A stretch of DNA of 64,000 nucleotides from Chitinophagaceae bacterium. Lineage in GTDB: Bacteria; Bacteroidota; Bacteroidia; Chitinophagales; Chitinophagaceae. Below the pieces are notes generated by a model. That model was not told the origin of the DNA. It made no database searches and saw only the letters and a program-made list of their open reading frames with translations. Both the position numbers and the translations under genes were made by a program. Positions 9,117 through 18,012 of the stretch are shown piece by piece. The DNA is taken from assembly GCA_016702745.1 (NCBI GenBank), contig JADJDJ010000003.1, forward strand, positions 682,001 to 746,000, read 5' to 3'. Each line of letters begins with the position of its first letter. The first letter of the stretch is position 1.

Positions 9117-9779
9117 AAGTAATGATATTGAGATATTAAGATATTTAGATATTGCTTCGCCCGCCGTAGCCCTGGCGAAGGCGGGCTGCCCGCCGTAGCC
9201 TTGGCAATGGTGGAGGTATTAAGTTTACTTCAAGTATCAGATATTCTTCAGGTATCAGGACCCTTTGAATATTGTGTTACTGTAAGTTAACGGAACTAAA
9301 TTTACTGAATTTGATTTGTAACGATTACTATGAAAAACTGCGGCCTATTCGCAATAGCCGGACGTCTCTTTACTAATGACTAAAGACTATTGACTAACGA
9401 CTGCTCCCTTCAACTGCGACCATGAGGAAACAAAACTTCCATTTGCGCTTGTCGATGTAGTAAGTAAAGTTGCGGTGAAAAGGCATGGGGTAAAGGTAGG
9501 GATTTTGGGGAATCGGTAAAAGAAGGGATAAAATTGGGTAAAGTATAAACTTAAAATATCAAAAATTGGCTTGCTAATAACTATTACAAATACCGGTAGG
9601 GTAAACTTAATTCAAAATTAGATGCATCATAAACTTGTATGAAATAAAAGTATAATAACGTTGTTGATAGCAAATTTATCAAATCAAAGCTAGTTAACTA
9701 GCTTTTATATAAAAAAAACTTGCCCACACTTTTGGGCTTGCTTATTTATGTCAGCTCACATGGTGTAAATCTTCAGCTT
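9117..9779. other. Gap with palindromic repeats, then AT-rich sequence upstream of the IS
   Basis: Near 9121-9154 there is a GATATT-type tract. At 9159-9186 GCCCGCC and GGCGGGC form a hairpin around GTAGCCCTGGCGAA, and a second partial copy follows at 9188. At 9373-9401 is another GACTAAAGACTATTGACTA tract. A 30-codon minus-strand frame (9394-9486) reading HRNFTYYIDKRKWKFCFLMV might be a gene remnant, but I cannot support it. From about 9500 the sequence is AT-rich with no feature seen. Confidence 0.5.
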
Positions 9780-9846
9780 AAAGTGTACCACTAATTTAGT
9801 ATCTTAAGAGAGTGTTTCCTAATTGTTTAACTTAAAAAAGAATAAA

Positions 9847-10203
9847 ATGGAAACAAAATCTAAGAAGCAAACTCCTGAGAATTTTGTAAAGGATGTCCGC
9901 AGAAAGGCCAGGCGCCTGTTTACCTCTGAGCAAAAGATCCTGATAGTAATGGAAGCTATCCGCGGTGAGAACTCTGTATCTGAGATCTGCCGCAAGTACG
10001 GGATTCATCAAACCCAGTTTTACAAATGGAATAAACAGTTCCTGGAAGCAGGGAAAAAGCGGCTGGCCGGTGATACTACCCGTGAAGCCACCTCGGACGA
10101 AGTAGCGGATTTACGAAAAGAGAATCAGCGACTTAAGGAAATGGTTGCTGATCTGATGCTGCGCTATGATATTGTAAAAAAAAGCTTAACCATTTTGGAA
10201 TAA
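9847..10203 (+). CDS. IS3-family transposase OrfA
   Basis: About 118 residues. It contains a helix-turn-helix of the IS3 OrfA type (SEICRKYGIHQTQFYKWNKQ) and a C-terminal leucine-rich helix (ADLRKENQRLKEMVADLMLR) used for multimerisation. I chose ATG 9847 over an upstream ATG at 9823 because the extra residues (FNLKKNK) do not look like the family. In IS3 elements OrfA and OrfB are joined by ribosomal frameshifting; here OrfB starts 20 bases downstream. Confidence 0.9.
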   Translation: METKSKKQTPENFVKDVRRKARRLFTSEQKILIVMEAIRGENSVSEICRKYGIHQTQFYKWNKQFLEAGKKRLAGDTTREATSDEVADLRKENQRLKEMVADLMLRYDIVKKSLTILE

Positions 10204-10223
10204 ACGAAAAATGGAAGAAGTAT

Positions 10224-11118
10224 ATGCGATTATCAGCAGCAGAGAAATATGAAATCATTCAGCTTGTTGACCGCTCAGAACTTGGGGTCAACAGGACACT
10301 GAAGGAAATGGGCATCCACAAGAGCACATTTTACAAATGGTACCAGGCGTACCTTGCTAACGGACTAGATGGCCTTCAACCACATAAGAGAACTCGCAGG
10401 CAGTGGAACTCCATACCAGATGCTCAAAAGCAGCTGGTGGTGGAAGTGGCCCTGGATCACCCTGTTCTCTCTCCGAGGGAACTGTCAGTAAAATTAACGG
10501 ATGAGCAAAAGGTATTCATCTCTGAAAGCAGCGTCTACCGGATTTTAAAGAGCAGAGGGCTGATCACAACACCCATGCACATTTGCTGTCAGCATCCAAT
10601 GAGTTTAAGGATAAGACTCATTTTGTACATGACATGTGGCAGACGGATTTTACCTATTTTAAAATCATTGGATGGGGATGGTATTACTTGAGCACGATCC
10701 TCGACGATTACAGCCGCTATATCGTCCACTGGGAGCTCTGCCGGGACATGAAAGCAAGCGATGTTGAAAGAACCGTGGATCGGGCTCTGGCAGCTGCAGG
10801 ACTTAAAAATGGGCAACGACCAAAGTTGCTCTCCGACAATGGATCCTGTTACATATCTGCTGATCTGAAGAAGTACCTGTTCTCAAAAAGATCAAACCCA
10901 TCCATGGGCGGGCGAATCATCCTCAAACTCAAGGGAAGATCGAACGCTACCACCGAAGTATGAAAAACATAGTTAAGCTGGATAACTATTACTGCCCGGA
11001 GGAACTAAATGAAGCACTGGAAAAATTTGTAAACTATTACAATCACCACCGGTATCATGAATCACTGGATAACGTTACTCCTGCAGATGTATACTTCGGT
11101 AAAAGGATCAAATCCTGA
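10224..11118 (+). pseudogene. IS3-family transposase OrfB (rve integrase core), two frameshifts
   Basis: The N-terminal part has a second helix-turn-helix (LKEMGIHKSTFYKWYQAYL) and an HTH_21-like segment. The DDE residues are visible as MWQTDFTYF, LLSDNGSCY and GKIERYHRS. Two single-base breaks interrupt the frame. One is near 10585, in a T-run, where one more T joins ITTPMHI to LLSASNEF. The other is near 10893, in a run of five A before ATCAAACCC. Restored, the protein ends KRIKS at 11118. Either the copy is decaying or these are assembly indels. Confidence 0.85.
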
Positions 11119-11329
11119 AACGGAGAGAAAAGATTAAGGCAAAAAATATGAGTTACAGAAGGGCACTATACTTTACTGATAAACTAAGTTTTATTAATCC
11201 AACCCTATAAAACTAAAAAATATTTAATAACTTAAATCCTGGAAATACTCTCTAACAGAAAGTACACTTTGTTTTGACGACATACACTCACATGGTATTA
11301 AAGATTCAAATTACTAATCAATACTAGTA
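11119..11329. other. IS right end and AT-rich spacer
   Basis: Contains the right terminal repeat of the IS (to 11270) and a short AT-rich stretch before the end of the ATPase gene on the other strand. Nothing else seen. Confidence 0.4.
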
Positions 11330-13701
11330 CTATTTTATATAATCAGAACATTCTATGTATGGAATAAATGCTCGATGAATTTGATATCGCCCGGAATTAA
11401 ACTTTGTAGCTTGAAATAATTTTTTATCATCTATTTCATACCCATAATCGAAATGAAACTCGTTAAGCCTAATTTCGCGCCCTAAAAATGAAAGAGAACA
11501 TATATGAGAGATAAAGTACTCAATTTCTTCATCATTCTTATTAGGAATTGATGCAAGGGACATTACTTCGACAATTCTACTACGAGTTATTATGGACTTA
11601 TCGCCGACCAGATGATAAAAGAATTCTTTTAATTGATCCACTGTAATTCCATTTTCAACCATAAGGGATTGAAAAATCCAATTAGAGTATTCCTCGTAGG
11701 CTGACTTCAAGTCATTTTCATCTATGTGATCATGCCCTTTTGCTACTGCACTATTCTTTGCAGAATTTAAAAAGTAAATCAAATCCCTTGGCCTAGGAAT
11801 TATAGAATTAGAAATATATTCTTTTGTGCTTTCGCCATTAACATTTTGAGTAATATATTGCTCCCAAAATTTTCGACCATCAAGAGTTTTGTCTAGGCTC
11901 AAAAACTCTATTCTTTTATCAATCAACCGAAATAAAACTTCAGTATCAGTCCATATCAATCTAGTATATTCAATCTTATCAGGCTCCCTAGCATGAAGTA
12001 ATAATTGCTTAAATATATCACTTCTGAGAAAAATAACAAGATTCATTCGAATATCAACCGGATTCTTATTTCCTCCTTTCAAATCTTTGTTTATTCGCCC
12101 AATAACTCCCAACAATCCGAGAATAAATTTACTAGTAATTTCTATATTGCTTCCCTTCCTCCAATTCTTATCCAAGTTGTCAATAAGTAGAACTAAACTC
12201 CCCTTATTTCTCATATAATTAATAATGAGAGAAACCATTTCCTTAAAGACATCTTGATGTAATACTTCCGCAAATTTTGACCTAAATTCATTTTGATCCT
12301 TAGCTCCCTCAACAATCTTAAGATCAACAAATAGTTGATTTAATCTTGACGACAAGTCAGGTAATACTTTTTCTTTATTTTCTTTCACAAAATCAATTAA
12401 ATTCTCCTCATTCTCTTTTATCGAAAATTTTGGCTTTTCAAATACTTTCTGGTATATAGATTTTAATATTTCTGTAAAGACTAAATATTTCCAAACAGAC
12501 TCAACAATGTAGCTTTTGCCAAACTCCATATTGGTGCACTGGATCAACTCTATAAGACCATCTATCTCGAAATTGACTGGCTTAATAATTACTACATGGT
12601 TTCTTACATCTCTCGAATATTTAGTGTTTAAATAATAAAAAGCCGCAGTTTTCCCACTTCCTTTTCTTCCGACAACAATATTATATTCCGATCTCAACAG
12701 ATTGTCATCATTTGCAGTATTTACGTAATACTCATAAATATCATTAGATTCGTGCTCTGCAAGCATTTCTCCGAATTTGATTTTTTGTAAAATTCCATCT
12801 ATCCTTTTGGACTTCGAAAAATCTACTTTTTCAGAAAACAATTCAATTGCATGGCTTCGGAGATCTCTTAAAAATGGTGTTACTATTTTTTCACACGCCT
12901 CTAAATTGCTAAACCTAACTAAGTATTCCTGATAGTCGATTGCCGATGGATAAGGTTGTGCTGCAATAAATTTACACTTTTTTCCCAGGCCGAGTGCCAA
13001 TCCGGCAATAAGAGAACACTTAGCATTGTGAATTTGATGATTAGTACGATCAACAGCCGAAAACTCAATTAATATAGCAGGAATTTTATACATGTTCCTT
13101 AAAAACCAAGATAGAGGAGATAGTTTGTTTTCATTAGAATCATCAATAAGAACAGGTATTTTAAATTGCTCAATTGAGCTTACTATATATTGATTATAGT
13201 TTTGATCGATTTGGCTTTTAAGGTAAAAGAGTAGTTTTTGCTCATCGCTTCCTGAAGAGTCAACGGGCAAAGTTTCAATCATAGGTTTTTTTAATAAATA
13301 TTGCTTTTGATTTATAAACCCTTGCAGAATGTCTTTGCTTGAAGTATAGTTAATATAGCCAATTCCATTAAGAGGAATAAATTCTTTGTATCGTTGAAAA
13401 GAAGCCGAAATGGTTATGTCTTGAATTATCCAAACCGGCTTATTCCTTGCAATTGCAAACCCCAATTCAAAAGCACATTTTCATTCAAATTAGTTATATC
13501 ACAACAGAATATATCCGATTCCTCAATTTCTTTTATAATTGATGAGATCAGAAAATTGCCTCCTATGGACATATTTTTCCAACTTTGCACTTTAACTGGA
13601 TGGCCGCTTTCATTAATTAGTTTTATAGCCGCCTCAATAAATTCACCACATGATGGAGTTTCCGAACCATATGCAAAAAAGGCTGTTGTCAATTTTTCCA
13701 T
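11330..13701 (-). pseudogene. NDT/TIR-like domain fused to P-loop ATPase (Sll1717-like), one frameshift
   Basis: About 790 residues once one base is restored near 13470 (four T on the coding strand where five are needed; ENVLFELGFAIARNKP is then continuous). The N-terminal domain (about 1-100) shows the nucleoside 2-deoxyribosyltransferase-like pattern CDITNLNxNVLFELGFAIA. A second Rossmann-like segment follows (NAKCSLIAGLALGLGKKCKF, about residue 225-245), then a P-loop GRKGSGKTA (about 345) and Walker B LVLLIDNLDKNW. This resembles P-loop ATPases of the Sll1717 group. The domain mix, sensor-like ATPase plus nucleotide-hydrolase-like fold, is what anti-phage effectors use. It lies downstream of a gene with the same N-terminal domain type. 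Function is inferred. Confidence 0.7.
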
Positions 13702-13925
13702 TTATATTAGTATGAGTATAATGCAAAACATGAAATAACATATAACTTTCAATACTTTGCGATGTGGCTGAATTTATATTTCGCCGTTTGGTGCCGCTAT
13801 TGATAAATGATTTAAAAGCTAATAATTTATTTTGTTGCTCTAATTTATTAATCTGCCGAAGCTGAACATCGAAACAAAGTGGAGAATATATATAGCCACT
13901 AATATTGCAAATGTAACATCAACTT
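13702..13925. other. AT-rich spacer between the two NDT-domain genes
   Basis: 224 bases, AT-rich, no gene seen. The two flanking genes point the same way, so this may hold a promoter for the ATPase gene or a terminator. I see no clear stem with a T-run. Confidence 0.35.
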
Positions 13926-14810
13926 TTAGCTATGTTTATCTTTGGATATATAATTTGTAAAAATGTTTTCAGCCTCATACATTACTTTACGAAATAATTC
14001 TTTCTGTCGTCCAGTATTTGCCACTATATAAGTCCGCTGGAATTGTTCTTGGAGTTTGTCAAATTGAACCTTTACATCATCTATTGAAGTCCCGTTTTCA
14101 ATTAGGCTTTTTAAAACTGACAAGTTCTTACGTAGCCTGTCATATTCGTACTCACTTCGCATCAAACGGTCTTGATGAATCATATCTTTTTCGTCCATTT
14201 TCCTAAGCGTATGCCTGAAATCTGTTCTTAAATCATTCATTTCCGACATTACAATTTGGAGCATTTTTGCTGCGTCGTTATCACCAACATCTTTTAATGA
14301 GGCCGGGCTGGAAAGAGACAACAAACTGACAATTGAATTAACACCTTCTCCATTTTCTGTCGCAGATTTTGTTGCTGATAATGATTCAGCAATAAAACCT
14401 TGATCTTCTAATACTTCACGATACTTAAGCTCCTTTCTATATTCTGTGTATCGTAAAGGAGAAATGTCGAAAATTTTAGGCGTACCAACTTCTTGAACCA
14501 AAACAGTTGGCTTATCAAATGCCTGCCTTAATCCTAATTCAAAAAGGACATTGGGATTTCGATTGCTTAAATCGCAAATAGCCATTGGACTTTCAATTAA
14601 TTTTTGAAGAATATCTAAATGAATAAGATTAGTTTGTTTTACTTCATCAGCTCTAACCGGAATATATCCTGCTTTATCACAGGCTACTTTAAATATATCC
14701 TCATAGACCTTCTTAAAGTGTCCCTTGTCATATCCATCAGGGTCCGCAATAGGCATAATTACAAAACAGTCATTATTAGTTGCCTCTACCTTTTTTGTTT
14801 CTTTTGCCAT
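13926..14810 (-). CDS. NDT/TIR-like nucleotide-binding protein with coiled-coil tail
   Basis: 294 residues. The N-terminal domain (about 14-115) starts CFVIMPI and contains AICDLSNRNPNVLFELGLRQ followed by KPTVLVQE. This is the fold shared by nucleoside 2-deoxyribosyltransferases and TIR-like effectors of bacterial immunity. The C-terminal half (about 180-290) is charged and helical and reads as a coiled coil. There is no signal peptide, so it is cytoplasmic. It sits directly upstream of the NDT-ATPase gene on the same strand in an AT-rich island beside an IS. I infer a defence role; the catalytic activity (perhaps NAD or nucleotide cleavage) is untested. Confidence 0.7.
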   Translation of the reverse strand: MAKETKKVEATNNDCFVIMPIADPDGYDKGHFKKVYEDIFKVACDKAGYIPVRADEVKQTNLIHLDILQKLIESPMAICDLSNRNPNVLFELGLRQAFDKPTVLVQEVGTPKIFDISPLRYTEYRKELKYREVLEDQGFIAESLSATKSATENGEGVNSIVSLLSLSSPASLKDVGDNDAAKMLQIVMSEMNDLRTDFRHTLRKMDEKDMIHQDRLMRSEYEYDRLRKNLSVLKSLIENGTSIDDVKVQFDKLQEQFQRTYIVANTGRQKELFRKVMYEAENIFTNYISKDKHS

Positions 14811-15017
14811 AAGTGTGCTATTTGTTTTACACTAAAAATTAATATATGAACATAAACGCTCTTTGAATTTTAAAGTCCTATCCCGAAATACAAAATCCTC
14901 CAAATTCGGAAATCTAATTACATCCCTGTTAATAAACGCTTCTGACTAATATCAATCCCCTAATTTACCCCCTCACCCCTCTCCGCATATACCACAAACT
15001 GGTATTTTTTTTACCAG
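14811..15017. other. AT-rich gap with a short hairpin
   Basis: No gene. CTGGTA (14999-15004) and TACCAG (15012-15017) form a 6-bp stem around a T-run, a possible bidirectional transcription end or operator. Otherwise nothing is recognised. Confidence 0.35.
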
Positions 15018-15209
15018 CTAGAAAGACTCAATAAAATAATTGAAAATCAATGGATAGCAACACACATGCCCTAAGAAAACAGAACCAACTCCCCCTTTAT
15101 CTACCCCCTCTACCTGCCTGGAAAAGAAAAGGGGATCGCGATTATCTAAAGACATGTAAAACTGCAGGCCGGGTATTCCGGTGGTCAAATTGGCTGAATA
15201 GCATCTCAA
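15018..15209 (-). pseudogene. Remnant of an unidentified protein's C-terminal region
   Basis: The frame contains LQFYMSLDNRDPLFFSRQVE. A similar peptide, QFYMTFNNSDTLFLARQMDE, is encoded on the minus strand at 33091-33244. In another frame just upstream, LFSQ corresponds to LFTQ of that second copy, so this one carries a frameshift. Both look like the tail of one protein family that I cannot name. Here it stands without an N-terminal part, next to a region of accessory genes. Confidence 0.5.
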
Positions 15210-15272
15210 TCTGATTATTGCTGATGCTTACACTTGTCTTTTGCCGGAAATTCAGGCAGTAACTTCAGGCCA

Positions 15273-16331
15273 TTATTTATATGCTGAAAAAGAAATAAAC
15301 TCTTTCCCATCGAAAATATAAAGGCCATTTTCCTTCGTCCCCATCCAAATATGTCCGCTGGCATCTTCCAAAATGGACCAGCCCCCTAAATTGGCCAGTC
15401 CATCCTTTGCCGTAAAAGGAGTGATGGATTTTCCATCGTAACGATAAAGCCCATCACCGCTGAACCAGATATTTCCTTTTTTGTCTTCAAGTATGGCAGC
15501 AATCATTGTACCTGTTATGCCATCTTTAAATGAAAAACCGGTGATTGTTTTTCCATCATAGCGGTAGGCGCCGCCCCAGCTGGCGAACCAAAGATTTCCG
15601 TTTTTGTCCTGCAATTGCGGCCAGCCCCAACGATGTGGCTTTGGCCTTGGCCCGTTTTCTCCCTGGATTAATATTGGTAATTGTAAATGGGTTACGGATT
15701 TACCATCATACCGATATACCCCTTCATTGGTCCGGCCACCTAACCAGATATTACCTTCCTTATCTTCTAAAATACGTTCCACCTTATCATTACTGGTCAG
15801 AAAGCCATTAGCGGCTTCCACCATTGGAAAATGTGTAAATGTTTTGCCATCGGAAATATAGACGCCATCAATCGTTGCCAGCCATAGTTGTCCGTTTTTG
15901 GCTTGTAAGATACTGTACACCCAATGGTTTTGATAGAAGGAGTACTTGTTAGGAGGCAGGTTATCAGGTAAAGGAATCCGGATGATGTTAAATGATTTTC
16001 CTGTGTAAAGACAAAGCCCTTTCTCAGTACCTATCCAGAATTTACCCTCCTTATCTTCCAGCAGGCAATAGATATTATTACAATCCAAGCCATCTTTTAC
16101 CGTAAACTGCTTGAAGGATTTTCCGTCATACTTAAATAATCCGTTTTCAGTAGTCCCAAACCAAAGATTCCCTTGCCTGTCCTTTAAACTACAGCGCACA
16201 CTGCCAAACCGGGGATCGTTTATCGATTTTACAAGTTTCAGGTCCCCCTTCTCTTTTACTACATCTTTTTTAACGGGTCCACCACAGGCAGTTCCTAAAA
16301 TGAGTATTGTCAGAAAAGTAAAAAATTGCAT
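15273..16331 (-). CDS. Secreted beta-propeller lipoprotein (Reg_prop repeats)
   Basis: 352 residues. A short signal ends at a lipobox (ILGTAC, Cys at about residue 16). The rest is about seven repeats of the two-component-regulator propeller type, each with a GxLWFGTxxxGLFKYDGKSF-like pattern. In Bacteroidota these repeats usually form the periplasmic sensor of hybrid kinases. Here the propeller stands alone with no kinase part, so it is likely a membrane-anchored binding protein. It is monocistronic as far as can be seen, downstream of the VOC gene by 146 bases. Confidence 0.85.
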   Translation of the reverse strand: MQFFTFLTILILGTACGGPVKKDVVKEKGDLKLVKSINDPRFGSVRCSLKDRQGNLWFGTTENGLFKYDGKSFKQFTVKDGLDCNNIYCLLEDKEGKFWIGTEKGLCLYTGKSFNIIRIPLPDNLPPNKYSFYQNHWVYSILQAKNGQLWLATIDGVYISDGKTFTHFPMVEAANGFLTSNDKVERILEDKEGNIWLGGRTNEGVYRYDGKSVTHLQLPILIQGENGPRPKPHRWGWPQLQDKNGNLWFASWGGAYRYDGKTITGFSFKDGITGTMIAAILEDKKGNIWFSGDGLYRYDGKSITPFTAKDGLANLGGWSILEDASGHIWMGTKENGLYIFDGKEFISFSAYK

Positions 16332-16387
16332 TTGTAATAATTTTCATTGTACAATCTTGCAGGAAAGTATACATAGAAACACGTCAG

Positions 16388-16415
16388 CCGCCATAATGCA
16401 AACCTATGTTAGCGG
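16388..16415. repeat. Short imperfect palindrome downstream of the VOC gene
   Basis: CCGC (16388-16391) plus TAA is mirrored by TTA and GCGG (16412-16415) around a short loop. It lies between the VOC gene and the propeller gene. Its form resembles one end of cassette-associated palindromes, but I see only this fragment and no integrase. Confidence 0.35.
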
Positions 16416-16477
16416 TTCGTTGTTTTTTTAATAGACTTACAGCTGATATTATTTTACGCTTTTAGTTTTTATATCTG

Positions 16478-16891
16478 TCAACTGATTATTCCTTTGTTAT
16501 TTTCATTGGGTTCAATTAAGTCCCACATATTCCCATACAAATCTTCAAATACCGCAACTATACCGTATTCAAAGGTTTCCGGAGGCCTCACAAAATTTAT
16601 TTGTCTGTCTGTCATTTTATTATAATCTCTCCAAAAATCATCTGTGAAGAGAAAAAATCCAACTCGTCCACCAGTTTGATTGCCAATACTACTAGCCTGT
16701 CTTTCGTTAGCAGCCTTGGCAAGTAATAAGCAACATTCTTTCGCACCTTTGGGTGCGATCATTACCCATCTCTTTTCTTCACTTAGCCTGGTGTCTTCTA
16801 ATACCTGAAAGTCGAGTTTTTGGGTGTAGAATTCAATAGCGTCATCATAGTTCTCAACGACTAAGGCAATATGTGCTATTCTTTGATACAT
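16478..16891 (-). CDS. VOC-superfamily (glyoxalase/bleomycin resistance-like) protein
   Basis: 137 residues with the paired beta-alpha-beta-beta-beta modules of the vicinal oxygen chelate fold: HIALVVENYDDAIEFYTQKL near the N-terminus and FEDLYGNMWDLIEP at the end. Substrate cannot be told. It follows a GNAT gene by 3 bases on the same strand. The same GNAT-then-VOC order occurs at 41588-42614. Confidence 0.85.
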   Translation of the reverse strand: MYQRIAHIALVVENYDDAIEFYTQKLDFQVLEDTRLSEEKRWVMIAPKGAKECCLLLAKAANERQASSIGNQTGGRVGFFLFTDDFWRDYNKMTDRQINFVRPPETFEYGIVAVFEDLYGNMWDLIEPNENNKGIIS

Positions 16892-16894
16892 CTT

Positions 16895-17437
16895 TTAGTT
16901 TATTATGTTAAAGTCTTCTTCCAATATTCCATAAAAATAGTTATCCTTCCATTCTCCTCTAATTGGCAATTTCTTTCGTTTCATTCCCTCTCTTTTAAAA
17001 CCTACCTTTTCAAGCGTCTTGCCTGATGCAATATTTTCTACTGCACAACCTGCTTCAATTCTATGCAATTTCAAATCAACAAATCCGTATTTTAAAATTC
17101 TGGTCAATGCTTCGGTTGTATACCCTTGTCGCCAATGATCTTTATGAATTTTAAACCATACTTCTGCTGACTTGTAGTTGGCTTTCCCTAAATTAATCGC
17201 GATAAGCCCGATAAATTCATTGTTGTCATTTTTTTCAATACAAAAAATATAGGAACTTCTTGGTTTTTGCTTTTGCAATAGCAACCATTCGTTCAAAATA
17301 TTTTCAGTCATTTGGATATTCTCAGGAATCCCTAAAGTATTAAACTCGTCGGTTTCGGGCAATGAATGAAGTTTGTGAACATGATCTATGTCAGCAAAAG
17401 TCAATTCTCTTATATTTAGTCTATTTGTTGTAAGCAT
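16895..17437 (-). CDS. GNAT-family N-acetyltransferase (RimJ/RimL-like)
   Basis: 180 residues. The acetyl-CoA-binding region shows KIHKDHWRQGYTTEALTRIL (the Q/RxxGxG/A loop) and IEAGCAVENIASGKTLEKVG, typical of Acetyltransf_3 proteins that acetylate ribosomal proteins, aminoglycosides or small amines. It is the first gene of a two-gene unit with the VOC protein. Start at 17437 follows a non-coding region with repeat-derived sequence. Confidence 0.87.
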   Translation of the reverse strand: MLTTNRLNIRELTFADIDHVHKLHSLPETDEFNTLGIPENIQMTENILNEWLLLQKQKPRSSYIFCIEKNDNNEFIGLIAINLGKANYKSAEVWFKIHKDHWRQGYTTEALTRILKYGFVDLKLHRIEAGCAVENIASGKTLEKVGFKREGMKRKKLPIRGEWKDNYFYGILEEDFNIIN

Positions 17438-17962
17438 AATCTTTTACGATGGAGGACAACGAGCAGAGCTTGCTGCTGTGCTGGTATTTTATAATGTCCA
17501 GCCCGGAGCCGCTGCTGATTAAAAAACTGATGATGAAGATAACAACAAAAGCTGATAGAATTCCGTCAGCTGGATACGGGCTGATAGCGATATAAAGCTG
17601 AGAATATATTCGTCTGCCAGCATAGCAGCAAACTCCCTGTTATGTGTTCGCCCTTCGTCTTGGTAACTTGAATTGAAAGCTTGTGTCCACCGTGGCAGAG
17701 TGTGTCCCGGAAGCGTTGCAACAAGGCAGGCTCTTTTGCAAGGTTGGCATTTGTGTGTCGGCTTTGTGTGCCTTGCAAATGTGCCTGACTTGGTGCGTCG
17801 GTTGTATAGAAACTTTTATATTATTCTGTCAAATAATTATCAATGACTAAATATTTTGCAGTAACAATGCTTCAACATGACATAGAGGATGCCGATTGTC
17901 GTTGTCAAAGATTACAAACCAATATATGCACTAGTTTAGTGATTTGCCCCAAATTATTACGG
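17438..17962. other. Non-coding region containing a folded repeat element
   Basis: No convincing gene; a 70-codon minus-strand frame (17566-17778) is simply the translation of the repeat described at 17723-17791. The TAGAATTCCGTCAGCTGG string near 17555 recurs as TAGAATTCGTCAGCCGG near 32765, so the two regions are related beyond the hairpin itself. Confidence 0.5.
17723..17791. repeat. Folded repeat element, copy 1 (two-stem hairpin)
   Basis: Inner stem TTTGCAAGG (17735-17743) pairs perfectly with CCTTGCAAA (17771-17779). An internal loop TCT/TGT follows, then an outer stem AAGGCAGGC (17723-17731) with GCCTGACTT (17783-17791), one mismatch. The 27-base apical loop begins TTGGC and contains TTTGTGTGTCGGCTTTGTG. 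A second copy at 32803-32874 keeps the loop, the inner stem and the internal loop but has a different outer stem that still pairs. This supports selection on the folded form. Confidence 0.7.
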
Positions 17963-18008
17963 TTCGCCTATACTTTTCACATAAATTCATTATTGTATAG
18001 CATCTTTG
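17963..18008 (+). promoter_or_regulatory. Probable promoter of the LytS/LytTR genes, weaker form of the regulon motif
   Basis: TTCGCCT (17963-17969) resembles the proximal half-site TTTACCT of the other promoters of this cluster. CATCTTTG (18001-18008), 31 bases further, resembles a TAnnTTTG box. The upstream half-site is poor. With the ATG at 18013 the mRNA would be almost leaderless. This suggests autoregulation but is weaker than the other six sites. Confidence 0.45.
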
Positions 18009-18012
18009 CAGT

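Larger units (their letters stand above)
9780..11270 (+). mobile_element. IS3-family insertion sequence, about 1.49 kb
   Basis: Two transposase frames (9847-10203 and 10224-11118) lie between imperfect terminal repeats. AAAGTGTAC at 9780-9788 is matched by its complement at 11262-11270. Slightly further in, AGAGAGTGTTTCC (9807-9819) is matched by the complement of GGAAATACTCTCT (11241-11253), with one mismatch. I did not find a clean target-site duplication directly at these ends. CTCACATGGT occurs in direct orientation outside both ends (9755-9764 and 11288-11297), but 16-18 bases away from them. Confidence 0.75.

Noticed and set aside
9394..9486. 30-codon minus-strand frame reading HRNFTYYIDKRKWKFCF
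   Set aside because: Too short, no supporting signals, in a repeat-rich gap.
9755..11297. CTCACATGGT direct repeats as IS target-site duplication
   Set aside because: They lie 16-18 bases outside the terminal repeats and are longer than normal for IS3 elements.
17566..17778. 70-codon minus-strand frame upstream of the kinase gene
   Set aside because: It is the translation of the folded repeat element; its relative at 32.8 kb has a different frame and composition.
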